A DNA stretch of 64,000 nucleotides. Origin: a bacterium (lineage in GTDB: Bacteria; Bacteroidota; Ignavibacteria; Kapaibacteriales; UBA7675). The notes under the pieces are model-generated. The model had not been told where the DNA came from, made no database searches, and was given only the letters and a program-made list of their open reading frames with translations. Where the stretch lies: positions 1 through 64,000 of the forward strand of contig JAUIKM010000002.1 in assembly GCA_030430495.1 (NCBI GenBank), written 5' to 3'. The position numbers and the translations under genes are program-made. Below, one piece after another: positions 1-9,074 of the stretch (position 1 is its first letter; the number at the start of each line of letters is the position of its first letter).

Positions 1-103
1 ATTTTCCGAAGAGAATACTGCATCTTTTCCCATTGCGATTGCCGCTCCGTATTGGTAAGAAGGGTTTGACTTCTCCTTAGCATCGGTCGGTAATCGCTAT
101 TTT

Positions 104-652
104 TTAAACATACAGTCTACCGCGAGTTTCCACCACGTCCAGACGCACTCCTCCCTCCCTGCAACCAGTGCAGATTTTTGTAGGGCAAACGTCAGTCCGG
201 CATAACACGGCGCGTTGCATGCGGCGCTCCGTGATATGCGCCAGTCTACGTCGAAGCCACAAATTATCCATGCCTAAAAAACTGAACGTAGCCCGGAACG
301 TGGTTGAACGGTCACTCAATGCAGTTAAACGGGAACAGTCGACGAACCGCGATAATGGTCCGCCGACTGCTTCTGTCGCGCATCGCAAACTGATGTTGCA
401 TTGGGCGTGGGGCTGGAGATTAAGGCCGTCCGGACCGACAATCAGAACGACGTCTGTCACGCCTCGTCTCGCTTGGCGCACGGTCAACGTGCAGCTGACG
501 GTACTTGTATCGCGATTATCTCTACCTTCCAGTTTAACAATGTATGTGCCCGCAGGTAATCTTGCGCCCGTCGCCTCGCGCCGATCGATGTTCAAGGTGT
601 GTGTGCCGCCCGGCAGCTTGACTGAATCGATGCCTGGATGATAAAACTTCAC
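104..652 (-). CDS. Hypothetical protein, possible fragment of a FlgD-Ig/T9SS-type C-terminal domain
   Basis: Open frame of 182 codons starting at a GTG. Its first 60 residues read like the end of a FlgD-Ig or type IX secretion C-terminal beta-sandwich: a PGGTHTLNID stretch, then ARLPAGTYIVKLEG. That domain normally sits at the end of a long secreted protein. Here there is no signal peptide, the frame is closed by a TGA about 45 bases upstream, and the remaining 120 residues resemble nothing I know. It may be a remnant of a larger secreted protein whose end has drifted, or simply a chance frame. It lies downstream of, and on the same strand as, the secreted protein at 886-2604, which has a similar C-terminal domain. 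Confidence 0.3.
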   Translation of the reverse strand: MKFYHPGIDSVKLPGGTHTLNIDRREATGARLPAGTYIVKLEGRDNRDTSTVSCTLTVRQARRGVTDVVLIVGPDGLNLQPHAQCNISLRCATEAVGGPLSRFVDCSRLTALSDRSTTFRATFSFLGMDNLWLRRRLAHITERRMQRAVLCRTDVCPTKICTGCREGGVRLDVVETRGRLYV

Positions 653-885
653 AGGTGCCGCACTGTCTGAGCGCCTTGAGCCTTCACCTTGTTCGGCTCA
701 GGCTTCGTGATTTTCCTGTATTCTGTTTAAGCCGGGATCGGCAGACTATGCCGCGAAAGCCCGCGGAGCGTTGCCGCGCGGGCTTGATGCGTGTGGCTCT
801 GGCTGTGCAGTCAACGCTTGTTCGCAATTCGTAAACCGGCTGCTTGTCCATCAAAATTAACAAGCAGCCGGGGCGGCATCAACTG

Positions 886-2604
886 TTAATCTGTTAACAG
901 CAGCGGCAGACTTGCCGCAATTCCTCTGCCGGAAATGTGCAGCAGGTATGCTCCTGCCTGCATTGAGCCGAGCGAAAGATCAATGTTCATTTTGTCGGCA
1001 CGGCACTCATGTGACTCGCGCATCAGCAGACGCCCTTGCAGATCATACAGCGCCAGCTGGATTACACCGGGCTGAATCGGAGGGAGCGCAATAACGTATT
1101 GGCCGCTCCCGCTATCCCCATCCTCGTATACGCGAACACCCGCGTAGTCCCGGACGTTCTGTTTTGTCGTCTCAGCTTCGCTGCCCGTCCGCGCAAAAGG
1201 CGGCATGTTAACACCGGGACACTGGTTGTTCATGGTGGCTGCTTGTTCAAATTTCAGTCCATACGGAAACGAAAATCCAAAGGCTTGAATGCTCATGGCG
1301 ACGGGTTCCGCGTTAAGGTGCGGTAAAATCTCGGGCACGAGAGATCCTGCGCAGGCCGTTCGTCCCGTAAGATTGCTACGGACCAGGTAGTGGTCGTATG
1401 ATTCTGTGCCGCCGCTCGGCGCATCGCTTGAGCCGACCAGCCAATAGCCTCCCTCGGTGAACCAGGCGCCGGGACTGCCTGGCGAAAATGCGACCGCGTG
1501 GATATCTTCCGTGACATCCGGCGTACCGTAGGACCGAAAATTGATTGCGGTTCCAAGGTCGGGGCTGACTTCCATAAAAAATCCGTCACCGCCCATGCTG
1601 CCGAATGAATCCGTCATTTCACCGGCAACAACAAGGTTGTCCGGCGTGAGAGCGCGCCCGATGTACCAGGCGCCTTCGTGTTCGCCCGTGTCATAGCGAC
1701 GGCCCGCAATGGGGCTGCCGTCGACGGCACTTGTGCGGACTATCCACGCATCGGCAACGGTGTCGTTGCGCACGATTCCACAGGCGTACAAATCTCCATT
1801 GCTGTTTTGCATAACGGTAGAAAATCCTTCGGCGTTGAGGCCAATGTTGTAACGATTGGACCAGACAATGCCGCCAGAAGGTGTGAGACCCATGTGCAAG
1901 GCATCGTAGTTCGCAGGAGTTGTCAATTCTCCTATCAGCGTCAACAAGCCCAGGTCGGTTTCCCTGATACAGCGTGCAAAGTCGTTTTCGGCGCTGCCGT
2001 ACCGACCCGACCACAGCAGAGTTCCGGCACCGTCAAATCGTGCTACAATCACGTCGTATCCGCCGGCTGTCGGTATGTCATTCGTATAACCTGCAATGAC
2101 GATTTCTTCTTCGTCGGTCTCGATGATGGATGTGGAGTAGTCGTCGCCATGGTTGGGACTGCTTAGTACCGACGTCCAAATGGGAACCCCGTCTGGCGTA
2201 AGGCGCATGACAATGATGTCCGGCTTTACGCCGGGTTGCATGATCACGCCGGTGGTCCAGACCAGGTCCCCATTGGCGCACTCGAAAATGGACATTTCAG
2301 TCTGGTAAACATCGGAGTTGAGCGGCGTCGCGACGGTGATGTTATGCACAAATTCCCAGCCGGGACCGCCCTGTGGATTGCTGTGCACAATGTGAACATT
2401 CGGCCGTGTAGCCGGATCACCCACACTGTTGCTGAAACCGATATGAGTCACATCGCCATTGGCGTGACTCACAAGGTCAAACGCCTGGTCGTCTGCGTCC
2501 CCGCCATAGGTGTTTTCTATCGTCCATGATTGCGCGTGGGCTGAATACGCACTAAAACACGCGATGCCAACGGCAGTAATAAACAATCTTGATGCAAAGG
2601 TCAT
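886..2604 (-). CDS. Secreted beta-propeller-like protein with type IX secretion C-terminal domain
   Basis: A 572-residue protein with an N-terminal signal peptide (about residues 1-24, ending SAHA before QSW). The body repeats a pattern of strands with G-Y/F-x-D-x-I/V-V-x-R blocks, as in SBBP-type or Kelch-like propellers that annotate long surface proteins of Bacteroidota. The last 75 residues hold LALYDLQGRLL followed by MQAGAYLLHI, the hallmark of a type A T9SS C-terminal sorting domain, so I infer export through the outer membrane by PorU/PorV-type machinery. I chose the ATG at 2604 because a GGAG lies six bases before it; a second ATG at 2616 would add MEIC. The specific function is unknown. 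Confidence 0.72.
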   Translation of the reverse strand: MTFASRLFITAVGIACFSAYSAHAQSWTIENTYGGDADDQAFDLVSHANGDVTHIGFSNSVGDPATRPNVHIVHSNPQGGPGWEFVHNITVATPLNSDVYQTEMSIFECANGDLVWTTGVIMQPGVKPDIIVMRLTPDGVPIWTSVLSSPNHGDDYSTSIIETDEEEIVIAGYTNDIPTAGGYDVIVARFDGAGTLLWSGRYGSAENDFARCIRETDLGLLTLIGELTTPANYDALHMGLTPSGGIVWSNRYNIGLNAEGFSTVMQNSNGDLYACGIVRNDTVADAWIVRTSAVDGSPIAGRRYDTGEHEGAWYIGRALTPDNLVVAGEMTDSFGSMGGDGFFMEVSPDLGTAINFRSYGTPDVTEDIHAVAFSPGSPGAWFTEGGYWLVGSSDAPSGGTESYDHYLVRSNLTGRTACAGSLVPEILPHLNAEPVAMSIQAFGFSFPYGLKFEQAATMNNQCPGVNMPPFARTGSEAETTKQNVRDYAGVRVYEDGDSGSGQYVIALPPIQPGVIQLALYDLQGRLLMRESHECRADKMNIDLSLGSMQAGAYLLHISGRGIAASLPLLLTD

Positions 2605-2616
2605 ACAAATCTCCAT

Positions 2617-3533
2617 GTTCGCCTGTCGTATTACGAGTAGACATTAAAATCCCTGCCTGTCCGGACTTCGCAAAAGTGCATGCCTGAACAGCAGGTTAAA
2701 CAATAATTGCTCTGGTCATCTAAAGAAATGTATATCTGGCCTAAGTGATATGTCTGTGTCCGGACTTTCGGAAACGATGCGCATACGAACGTTACTCTCT
2801 TCATTCGCGTCATGCCCCGGGCATTCTTGCCAAAAACGGGAAATAAAGCAAGCCGCCGAAAACCACGAGCCGGCGAAGCGTTCTGAAATGCTGATGTGTC
2901 CGCCTATACCATCTACAGTGATGTCCGAAACGAGCCTGGACATCGTCCGATATGTTGCATTCCAAAACAAGCTGTTCAACGGATTAACATCAGGAGTCAC
3001 GGCATTGAGAGGCGCAGTTGCTAAAAGACGGACCGTTCAGTTGTGACAGAACGTCAAAACAACGCTGGCACAACAACAGAGGGGATGAAACGATACAGTT
3101 CATGTTTGGGATGTTTGTCCGTTTGTGGTTGCTGCAAAGGCCTGAGACACATCGTGGCTTGTGCGGATGGATGCTGTGGTGTTGAAAATTTGGCGTGATG
3201 TTTAAGCGTTCCGCGGCTGTTCCGGGAATCCGAAACCACGGAGGGCTGTCCATACCTTGCCTCGAACCGCCCCCGGAACGTCAATACGGCGTGCCGGATT
3301 CACCAATGTGATTGTACGTTCGGATTAATCCGGCAACATCAATGGAACGGAATAGCGCGGCCCTGGTCCGTTGACTTGCAGAACAAGTGACCTCCGACTG
3401 CGCCAACGGACTGGTCCGCCCGCAGTGCATACACTTTGGGGCGCAGGTCAACTTTTTTTGTGTAAAAAACTGAGCGGGTTCTGGTAATTGGTTGAACGGT
3501 CGGAATTTGCGGCTGGGCGGGAAGTTGTTTGCC
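2617..3533. other. Intergenic stretch, about 0.9 kb
   Basis: No convincing gene on either strand; the small frames here lack ribosome sites and recognisable content. A short dispersed repeat (about 2831-2884) is listed separately. A perfect palindrome, ATGCCCCGGGCAT, lies near 2811-2823. Confidence 0.5.
2831..2884 (+). repeat. Dispersed short repeat, copy 1
   Basis: Two blocks, AAAGCAAGCC and CCGGCGAAGCG, separated by about 20 variable bases. The same pair in the same order and spacing is found at 45719-45780 and, inverted, at 57748-57803. All three copies are outside genes. Function unknown; it could be a miniature mobile element or an extragenic repeat. Confidence 0.45.
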
Positions 3534-5456
3534 TCACCCCACAAACTTCTCATGCCACAGCGCCAGCTTCAACAGCGCATACAGGGACTTGCCGGCGCGA
3601 ATCTTGCCGGCGCGGTGCGCCGCCACAAAAGCCTGAATCTTATTGCGATCCAACAGTCCGGTCTTCATCAGTGAGCCGTTGAGCAGCGTTTTGTCCACGA
3701 CGGGATTCAGCGGGCCGCGCATCCACTCGTCGATCGGTGCGGCAAAACCCTGTTTTTTGCGGTAGATGATGTCGCGCGGCAGGATCGGCTCCACCGCGCG
3801 TTTTAACAACATCTTGGCCTGGCGATTGTCCGGCGTTTTGAGGCGCGCCGGCAGCGACATGCTGAATTCCACCAATCGATGATCCAGGAAGGGTACGCGC
3901 GCCTCCAGCGAGTGCGCCATCGTCATTTTGTCCACGCGCATCAGCAGCATTTCCGGCAGACGGTGACTCAGCTCGTAAAACAGGATCTGCTGCAGAATGT
4001 CCGCGTCGGGATTCTGTTTAAGTCCGTCGCTGTGGATGCCGTTTACAAGGTCCGACGGCGCGCTTAACAGATCGAATTTGCCGCGGGGCAGTAGTCGGCG
4101 CAGGTGGCTGGGTGTCAGGTCCACGCCGCCGCCCCAGTAGGGGTGGTCGTTGCCGGCCGCGCGACGCAGGTAGTCCAGCGCGAGGTATTGACCGCGCATG
4201 TTGAACAAAGGGCGTAGCCCCCTGTAAATCATCTGGCGCACAAAGGGCGGCAGCAGCCTGAATTGTTTAAATGGTCCTTCGATAAATCGAATGTCGCGCA
4301 GCATCCATTCGTAGCCGGCGAACTGTTCGTCGCTGCCTTCGCCCACCTGAATGACTGTAGTACCCGCGCGCCGTGTTAACTGTGAAACGTGGTAGAGCGG
4401 AATGCAGACGGGATCGCCGTTGGGCTCGTCCTCGTGCAGCGTGATTGCGTCCAGACTCTCCAGCGCTTCTTCATGTCCGATCAAAACTTCGTGGTATGAG
4501 GCCTTGAACAGCTCCGCCACGCGGCGCGCGTATTTAAGTTCGTTGTACTGCTGCAGCTCGCGATAACCGACAGTAAATGTGTCTACAGGCTGCGTCATGA
4601 GTTCAGCCATGAGCGCTACGTTTGTGCTGGAGTCGACGCCGCCGCTCAGGAACACGCCGAATGGTACGTCGCTCACCATTCGGTCCGTCACGGCGGCGCG
4701 CAGCAGACGCATGATCTCGTCCTGGGCTTCCTGTGCGTCGATGTCGCGTTTCAGGGCCGTGTTGTTGTTGAACGGCGTCCACCAGGCGCGTGTGTTAACC
4801 TTGCCGTCCGCGCCCAGCGTCATGCAGTGGCCCGGACGCAATTTCTTGATGCCCTTAAACAGGGTGTCGTCTCTGTCCGACATTGAAAGCGCCAGAAAGT
4901 TAACAGCCTGGCGCTCGTCCATGTGCGCGCTGACGGCAGGATGCTGCAGGATCGCTTTAATCTCGGAGGCAAACAAAAAGCGGCCTTTGTCAAGGCTGAA
5001 GTACAACGGTTTTATTCCGGTGCGATCGCGTGCGCAGAAAAGCTCCTGTTTGTGGTCGTCCCAGATGGCGATGGCCCACATGCCGCGCAGTCGTTCCAGC
5101 AGTTGCGGTCCAAATTCCCGGAAGCCGTAAAGAATTGATTCGGTGTCGGAGCGTCCACGAAATTGAATGCCGCGCTGTTCCAGTTCGCGGCGAATCTCGA
5201 GATGGTTGTAAACCTCGCCGTTAAACACAATCGTAAACCGACCATCGGCGGTGGTCATCGGCTGGTGCCCGGCGGCACTGAGGTCGATGATTGATAAACG
5301 TCTGAACGCGAGGCCCAGTCTGCGGTTGGGAGAAATCCAGATGCCTTCGTCGTCGGGGCCGCGGTGGTGAATGGCGGAACTCATGCGCAGCAGAGTGTCT
5401 TCGGCGACGCCGCCCGCCTGCGTCTGCATCTCAAAAATGCCTGCAATTCCGCACAT
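3534..5456 (-). CDS. asnB: Asparagine synthase (glutamine-hydrolysing)
   Basis: A 640-residue AsnB-type enzyme that makes asparagine from aspartate, glutamine and ATP, or amidates a sugar or peptide precursor. The N-terminal nucleophile Cys2 (MCGIAG) starts the glutaminase domain, with the HHRGPDD block at residues 30-36 and the FNGEVYNH motif at 79-86. The synthetase domain carries the PP-loop SGGVDSS at 271-277. Length matches the AsnB/WbpS group. A GGGAG lies about ten bases before the ATG. It follows a DegT aminotransferase and a mannose-1-phosphate guanylyltransferase on the same strand; AsnB copies in such company often serve surface-polysaccharide synthesis, so an O-antigen or capsule role is as likely as plain asparagine supply. 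Confidence 0.93.
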   Translation of the reverse strand: MCGIAGIFEMQTQAGGVAEDTLLRMSSAIHHRGPDDEGIWISPNRRLGLAFRRLSIIDLSAAGHQPMTTADGRFTIVFNGEVYNHLEIRRELEQRGIQFRGRSDTESILYGFREFGPQLLERLRGMWAIAIWDDHKQELFCARDRTGIKPLYFSLDKGRFLFASEIKAILQHPAVSAHMDERQAVNFLALSMSDRDDTLFKGIKKLRPGHCMTLGADGKVNTRAWWTPFNNNTALKRDIDAQEAQDEIMRLLRAAVTDRMVSDVPFGVFLSGGVDSSTNVALMAELMTQPVDTFTVGYRELQQYNELKYARRVAELFKASYHEVLIGHEEALESLDAITLHEDEPNGDPVCIPLYHVSQLTRRAGTTVIQVGEGSDEQFAGYEWMLRDIRFIEGPFKQFRLLPPFVRQMIYRGLRPLFNMRGQYLALDYLRRAAGNDHPYWGGGVDLTPSHLRRLLPRGKFDLLSAPSDLVNGIHSDGLKQNPDADILQQILFYELSHRLPEMLLMRVDKMTMAHSLEARVPFLDHRLVEFSMSLPARLKTPDNRQAKMLLKRAVEPILPRDIIYRKKQGFAAPIDEWMRGPLNPVVDKTLLNGSLMKTGLLDRNKIQAFVAAHRAGKIRAGKSLYALLKLALWHEKFVG

Positions 5457-5522
5457 TAAATGTTAACTCCCACGCACAGTACGCCGCTGTGTTTAAGTCC
5501 GCCTGCGCCCTTTGCGGTTTGT

Positions 5523-6692
5523 TTAAGCCCGATCGTAAAAAGCGGCGATCGAATCGACCACAAAGCGCAGCTGTTCTTCGCTCATCTCCGGGTAAATCGG
5601 CAAAGCCAGGACGTGCTCGGCCGCGTGGTCCGAAACGGGATACGCGTCGCGGGACGACGGCAAATCCTGGAAACACTCCTGCCGATGGAATGGGATGGGA
5701 TAGTATACACCCGCGCCGACGGACCGTTCACGCAGGAAACCGATCAGTTCATCGCGTTGCTGAACGCGCAGAACGTATTGGTGATACACGTGAAAATGGC
5801 GCACGCCGGAATCGCGATGCACTGCCGCCGGCAGCAGGACGCGGTTGTTTGCGTCGAAGTCCGTGAGACCTTCCTCTTCCGCCAGTCCGGCCTTGATTAT
5901 CAGCTGTGAATACATGCCCGCCAGTTCGATCACGCGGTCGGTCCAGGCGTCCAGGTGCTGTAGTTTAATTCGCAGGACCGCGCCCTGCAGCGCATCCATG
6001 CGAAAGTTGCCGCCAACCACGCGGTGCACGTAGCGTTGCTCGCCCCCGTGGATTCGCATGATTTTCAGCATGTAGTACAAATCGTCGTCGTCGCATGTCA
6101 CCAGACCGGCATCGCCGAAAGCGCCCAGATTTTTTGTCGGATAAAACGAAAAACCGGCCACTTTGCCGAGTGCGCCGGCACGGCGCCCGTCGTCGTACAT
6201 CGCCCCGATTGACTGCGCCGCATCTTCCACCACAGTGATGCCGTGCTCCGCGGCGATGGCGTTGATTTCCCGCATGGCCGCAACCTGACCATACAGATGC
6301 ACCGGCATGACCGCTTTTGTTTTGTCGCTGATTTTGGCGCGGAATTGCTCCGGGTCCATGCAGAAGGTGACGGGGTCGATGTCGACAAAAACCGGTACCG
6401 CGTTCAGGCGCGACACCACGCCCGCAGTTGCGAAGAACGAGAAAGTCGGCACGATGACCTCGTCGCCCGGGCCGACGCCCAGCGCCATCAGCGCCAGCAG
6501 CAAGGCGTCGGTGCCGCTCGAAACGCCCAGGGCGTGTTTGACGCCGAGGTAATCCGCAATTTCCTGCTCAAATGCTTCGACTTCCGGACCGAGCGCCAGT
6601 ACCTGGGATTCGGCTACGCGCAGCAATGCCGCGTCGAGTTCCGGTTTGAGGGCCGCGTATTGTTGCTGGAGGTCGAGAATGGGAACGTTCAT
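5523..6692 (-). CDS. DegT/DnrJ/EryC1/StrS-family sugar aminotransferase
   Basis: A 389-residue PLP enzyme of the nucleotide-sugar aminotransferase family, which aminates keto-sugar nucleotides for surface polysaccharides. Seen: the opening MNVPILDLQQQYAALKPEL typical of the family; ALGVSSGTDALLLAL (about residues 54-68); VEDAAQSIGA (about 155-164); and the PLP lysine in FYPTKNLGAFGD (Lys187). I placed the start at 6692, not the upstream frame edge at 6830, because the first 46 residues of the longer frame are unlike the family and would overlap the upstream gene. It sits 59 bases after that gene and 66 bases before asnB, consistent with a three-gene operon for surface sugar synthesis. The substrate cannot be told from sequence. 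Confidence 0.92.
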   Translation of the reverse strand: MNVPILDLQQQYAALKPELDAALLRVAESQVLALGPEVEAFEQEIADYLGVKHALGVSSGTDALLLALMALGVGPGDEVIVPTFSFFATAGVVSRLNAVPVFVDIDPVTFCMDPEQFRAKISDKTKAVMPVHLYGQVAAMREINAIAAEHGITVVEDAAQSIGAMYDDGRRAGALGKVAGFSFYPTKNLGAFGDAGLVTCDDDDLYYMLKIMRIHGGEQRYVHRVVGGNFRMDALQGAVLRIKLQHLDAWTDRVIELAGMYSQLIIKAGLAEEEGLTDFDANNRVLLPAAVHRDSGVRHFHVYHQYVLRVQQRDELIGFLRERSVGAGVYYPIPFHRQECFQDLPSSRDAYPVSDHAAEHVLALPIYPEMSEEQLRFVVDSIAAFYDRA

Positions 6693-6751
6693 GTACTGCG
6701 ATTTCCGATATAAAGTGCTGGTCGGCGCGCTGCTGCGGGCCGCGGCAGCGA

Positions 6752-7888
6752 TCACACAAATTTTTCGCCGAAGCGGGAGCGCATTTCCTTGACAATTTTT
6801 TTGACGTCCTGCAGCCGTTCGCGCGGGCACAACAGGATGCCGTCGTCGGTGGTTATGAGCACGACGTCGTCCATGCCCATCGCGGCGACCGCCATCGGTC
6901 GACCGTCTGACGTGGCGTTGACGACCAGGCTGTTGTGCATATCGAGCAGGACAACATCGCCCTGCACCACATTGCCGTCCTCGTCGGCCGGATGTGCGCG
7001 TTCGAGTGCGTCGAGCGAGCCGACATCGTCCCAGGCAAAGCGGGCCGGAATCACTGCCACGTGGGCGGCTTTTTCCATCAGGCCGTAGTCGATCGAAATG
7101 TCCGGGAAGGCGTCGAACACGGCGCGGATGGCGTCGTGTGCACCCTCGACCGCATCGTTGGAGCGGCCGCGCAGTCCCGCGCGCAGAGTGTCGATTCTGC
7201 CGCCGACCTCGGGCAGGCAGCGCATCATTTCCTGGCGCAGCACATCGTAGCGCCAGAAGAACATGCCGGAGTTCCAGAGAAAGTTGCCGGCGTCCACGTA
7301 AGCGCGCGCGCGCGCCTCGTCCGGTTTTTCGTGAAAACTGGTGACGGGCAGGGCGGGGAATTCACCTTTGACTTCGGCGGCCGTATCGTATTCGATATAA
7401 CCGTAGCCGGTCGCCGGTCGCGTCGGACGAATCCCGAGTGTCACCAGATCATCACTGTCGGCCGCGTGTTGCAATGCGGCGTCAATCGTTTGGCAGAACA
7501 ACTCGGCATCGCCGATGGCGTGGTCGGCCGTCAGGACGGCGATCGTCAGCGGGTCATCGGCATTGTCGTCGCTGATGCCCAGTCTCTCGGCGATAAATGC
7601 CGCGCCCAGCGCGATGCATCCGGCCGTATTGCGCTTCGACGGCTCGGCCACGACGTTGGCGGCGGGCACGCCTTTGATCTCATCGCGAATCACCTGCTGC
7701 AGGAGTTCGCTGGTAACAATAAATACGCGGTCGGGCGGAATCACCGGGGCGATGCGGTCGATGGCTTCCTGCAGCATCGACGTGTCGGGATTGGTCAGTT
7801 TGAGCAACTGTTTGGGTCGGCGCTTGCGGCTCAATGGCCAGAAACGTTCACCGGCGCCGCCGGCCATGATAATCGCTGTTTTAGGCAT
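6752..7888 (-). CDS. manC: Mannose-1-phosphate guanylyltransferase
   Basis: A 378-residue nucleotidyltransferase that joins mannose-1-phosphate and GTP to GDP-mannose, a precursor for cell-surface glycans. The N-terminal signature IIMAGGAGERFWPLSRKRRP (about residues 6-25) and the later block containing ADHAI are typical, and FLWNSGMFFW near residue 203 is diagnostic of the ManC/GMP group. It has the single-domain length of this family, without the C-terminal isomerase domain of bifunctional enzymes. First gene of the manC-DegT-asnB set; 118 bases separate it from asd upstream. Confidence 0.93.
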   Translation of the reverse strand: MPKTAIIMAGGAGERFWPLSRKRRPKQLLKLTNPDTSMLQEAIDRIAPVIPPDRVFIVTSELLQQVIRDEIKGVPAANVVAEPSKRNTAGCIALGAAFIAERLGISDDNADDPLTIAVLTADHAIGDAELFCQTIDAALQHAADSDDLVTLGIRPTRPATGYGYIEYDTAAEVKGEFPALPVTSFHEKPDEARARAYVDAGNFLWNSGMFFWRYDVLRQEMMRCLPEVGGRIDTLRAGLRGRSNDAVEGAHDAIRAVFDAFPDISIDYGLMEKAAHVAVIPARFAWDDVGSLDALERAHPADEDGNVVQGDVVLLDMHNSLVVNATSDGRPMAVAAMGMDDVVLITTDDGILLCPRERLQDVKKIVKEMRSRFGEKFV

Positions 7889-8006
7889 TCAATCTGATGG
7901 TTCTTTTTGACGGATGGAAAGGCCCTGCCTGACCTTCTTGTTCGTCATGCGGATTTCAGTCCGCGGGTTGATGAAAATCTGGTTGGCTGCATCCCTGCAG
8001 CAAAGT

Positions 8007-9038
8007 TCACCAGCGCGACGGCGGCGAAAAAGCCGGCAAGCCGCGTTCAACGAGTTCGGCGGCAATCTGTACGGCGTTCGTCGCCGCGCCCTTGCGTACG
8101 TTGTCCGCCACAACCCACAAATGCAGCCCGTTGGTCCTGGAGTTGTCGCGCCGAATGCGACCAACAAACACCTCGTTTTTGCCGTCCGCGTTGAGGCAGG
8201 TCGGATAAATATCGTCCTGCGGCCTGTCCTGAACCACGATTCCCGGCGCGTTTTCCAGTACGCTGCGCGCTTGCTGCGGATCGACAGGTCGTTCAAATTC
8301 CACCTGAATAGCCTCGCCGTGGCCGCCCAGAACGGGCACGCGTACACAGGTGGCCGTGACGGGCAGGTCGGGCCGCGCCAGAATTTTGTGTGTTTCGGCA
8401 ATCATCTTCAGCTCTTCCATGCTGTAGCCGTCCTGCTCCTCGATGTCGTGGAACACCGTATTGAAGGCTACCCGATGCGGGAAGGGCGATTTGCCGCCGG
8501 CTTTTTTGGCCAGTTCGTCGTGCAACTGCTGCACGCCTTTTTCTCCGGCGCCGCTGGGCGACTGGTAGGTTGATACACTCACGTGCGTCAGGCCGAATGC
8601 CTTGTCGAGCGGCGCGAGCGCCACCAGCATCTGAATCGTCGAGCAGTTGGGGTTGGCAATAATGCCGCGGTGTGCATCGATTGCGTCGGCATTCACCTCC
8701 GGAATGACCAGCGGCGCTTCCGGGTGCATGCGCCATGCACTGGAATTGTCCACCACAACTGCGCCGGCCGCCGCGGCTATCGGAGCGTACTCGCGGCTGA
8801 TGTCGCCGCCGGCGGAAAACAGTGCGATGTCGACGCCATGGAACGAGTCGGGCCCCAGCGCCTGAACCTGATAGTTGCTGTCGCGGAATCGCAGCACCAT
8901 CCCCTCGGAGCGGGCGGACGCCAGCAGGCGGAGCTCGCCGACGGGAAAATCGAGTTCATGCAGCACCTGCAGCATGGTCCGGCCGACCAGGCCGGTGGCG
9001 CCGACAACGGCGATCGAAGGAGTGTTTTTGCTGGACAT
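8007..9038 (-). CDS. asd: Aspartate-semialdehyde dehydrogenase
   Basis: A 343-residue NADPH-dependent enzyme that reduces aspartyl phosphate to the semialdehyde, a branch point to lysine/diaminopimelate, threonine and methionine. Seen: nucleotide-binding AVVGATGLVGRTML at the N terminus; the catalytic cysteine in ANPNCSTIQM (residue 132 from this start); and the His-bearing block CVRVPVLGGHGEAIQVEF. I begin at the ATG of MSSKNTPS; a TTG nine bases upstream would add MQL. It overlaps nothing and lies between manC and the CBS-domain membrane protein, all on the minus strand. No regulatory leader was recognised. Confidence 0.94.
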   Translation of the reverse strand: MSSKNTPSIAVVGATGLVGRTMLQVLHELDFPVGELRLLASARSEGMVLRFRDSNYQVQALGPDSFHGVDIALFSAGGDISREYAPIAAAAGAVVVDNSSAWRMHPEAPLVIPEVNADAIDAHRGIIANPNCSTIQMLVALAPLDKAFGLTHVSVSTYQSPSGAGEKGVQQLHDELAKKAGGKSPFPHRVAFNTVFHDIEEQDGYSMEELKMIAETHKILARPDLPVTATCVRVPVLGGHGEAIQVEFERPVDPQQARSVLENAPGIVVQDRPQDDIYPTCLNADGKNEVFVGRIRRDNSRTNGLHLWVVADNVRKGAATNAVQIAAELVERGLPAFSPPSRW

Positions 9039-9074
9039 AAGCTGCAAATATACGAATTTCAGGACCGCGGATGG

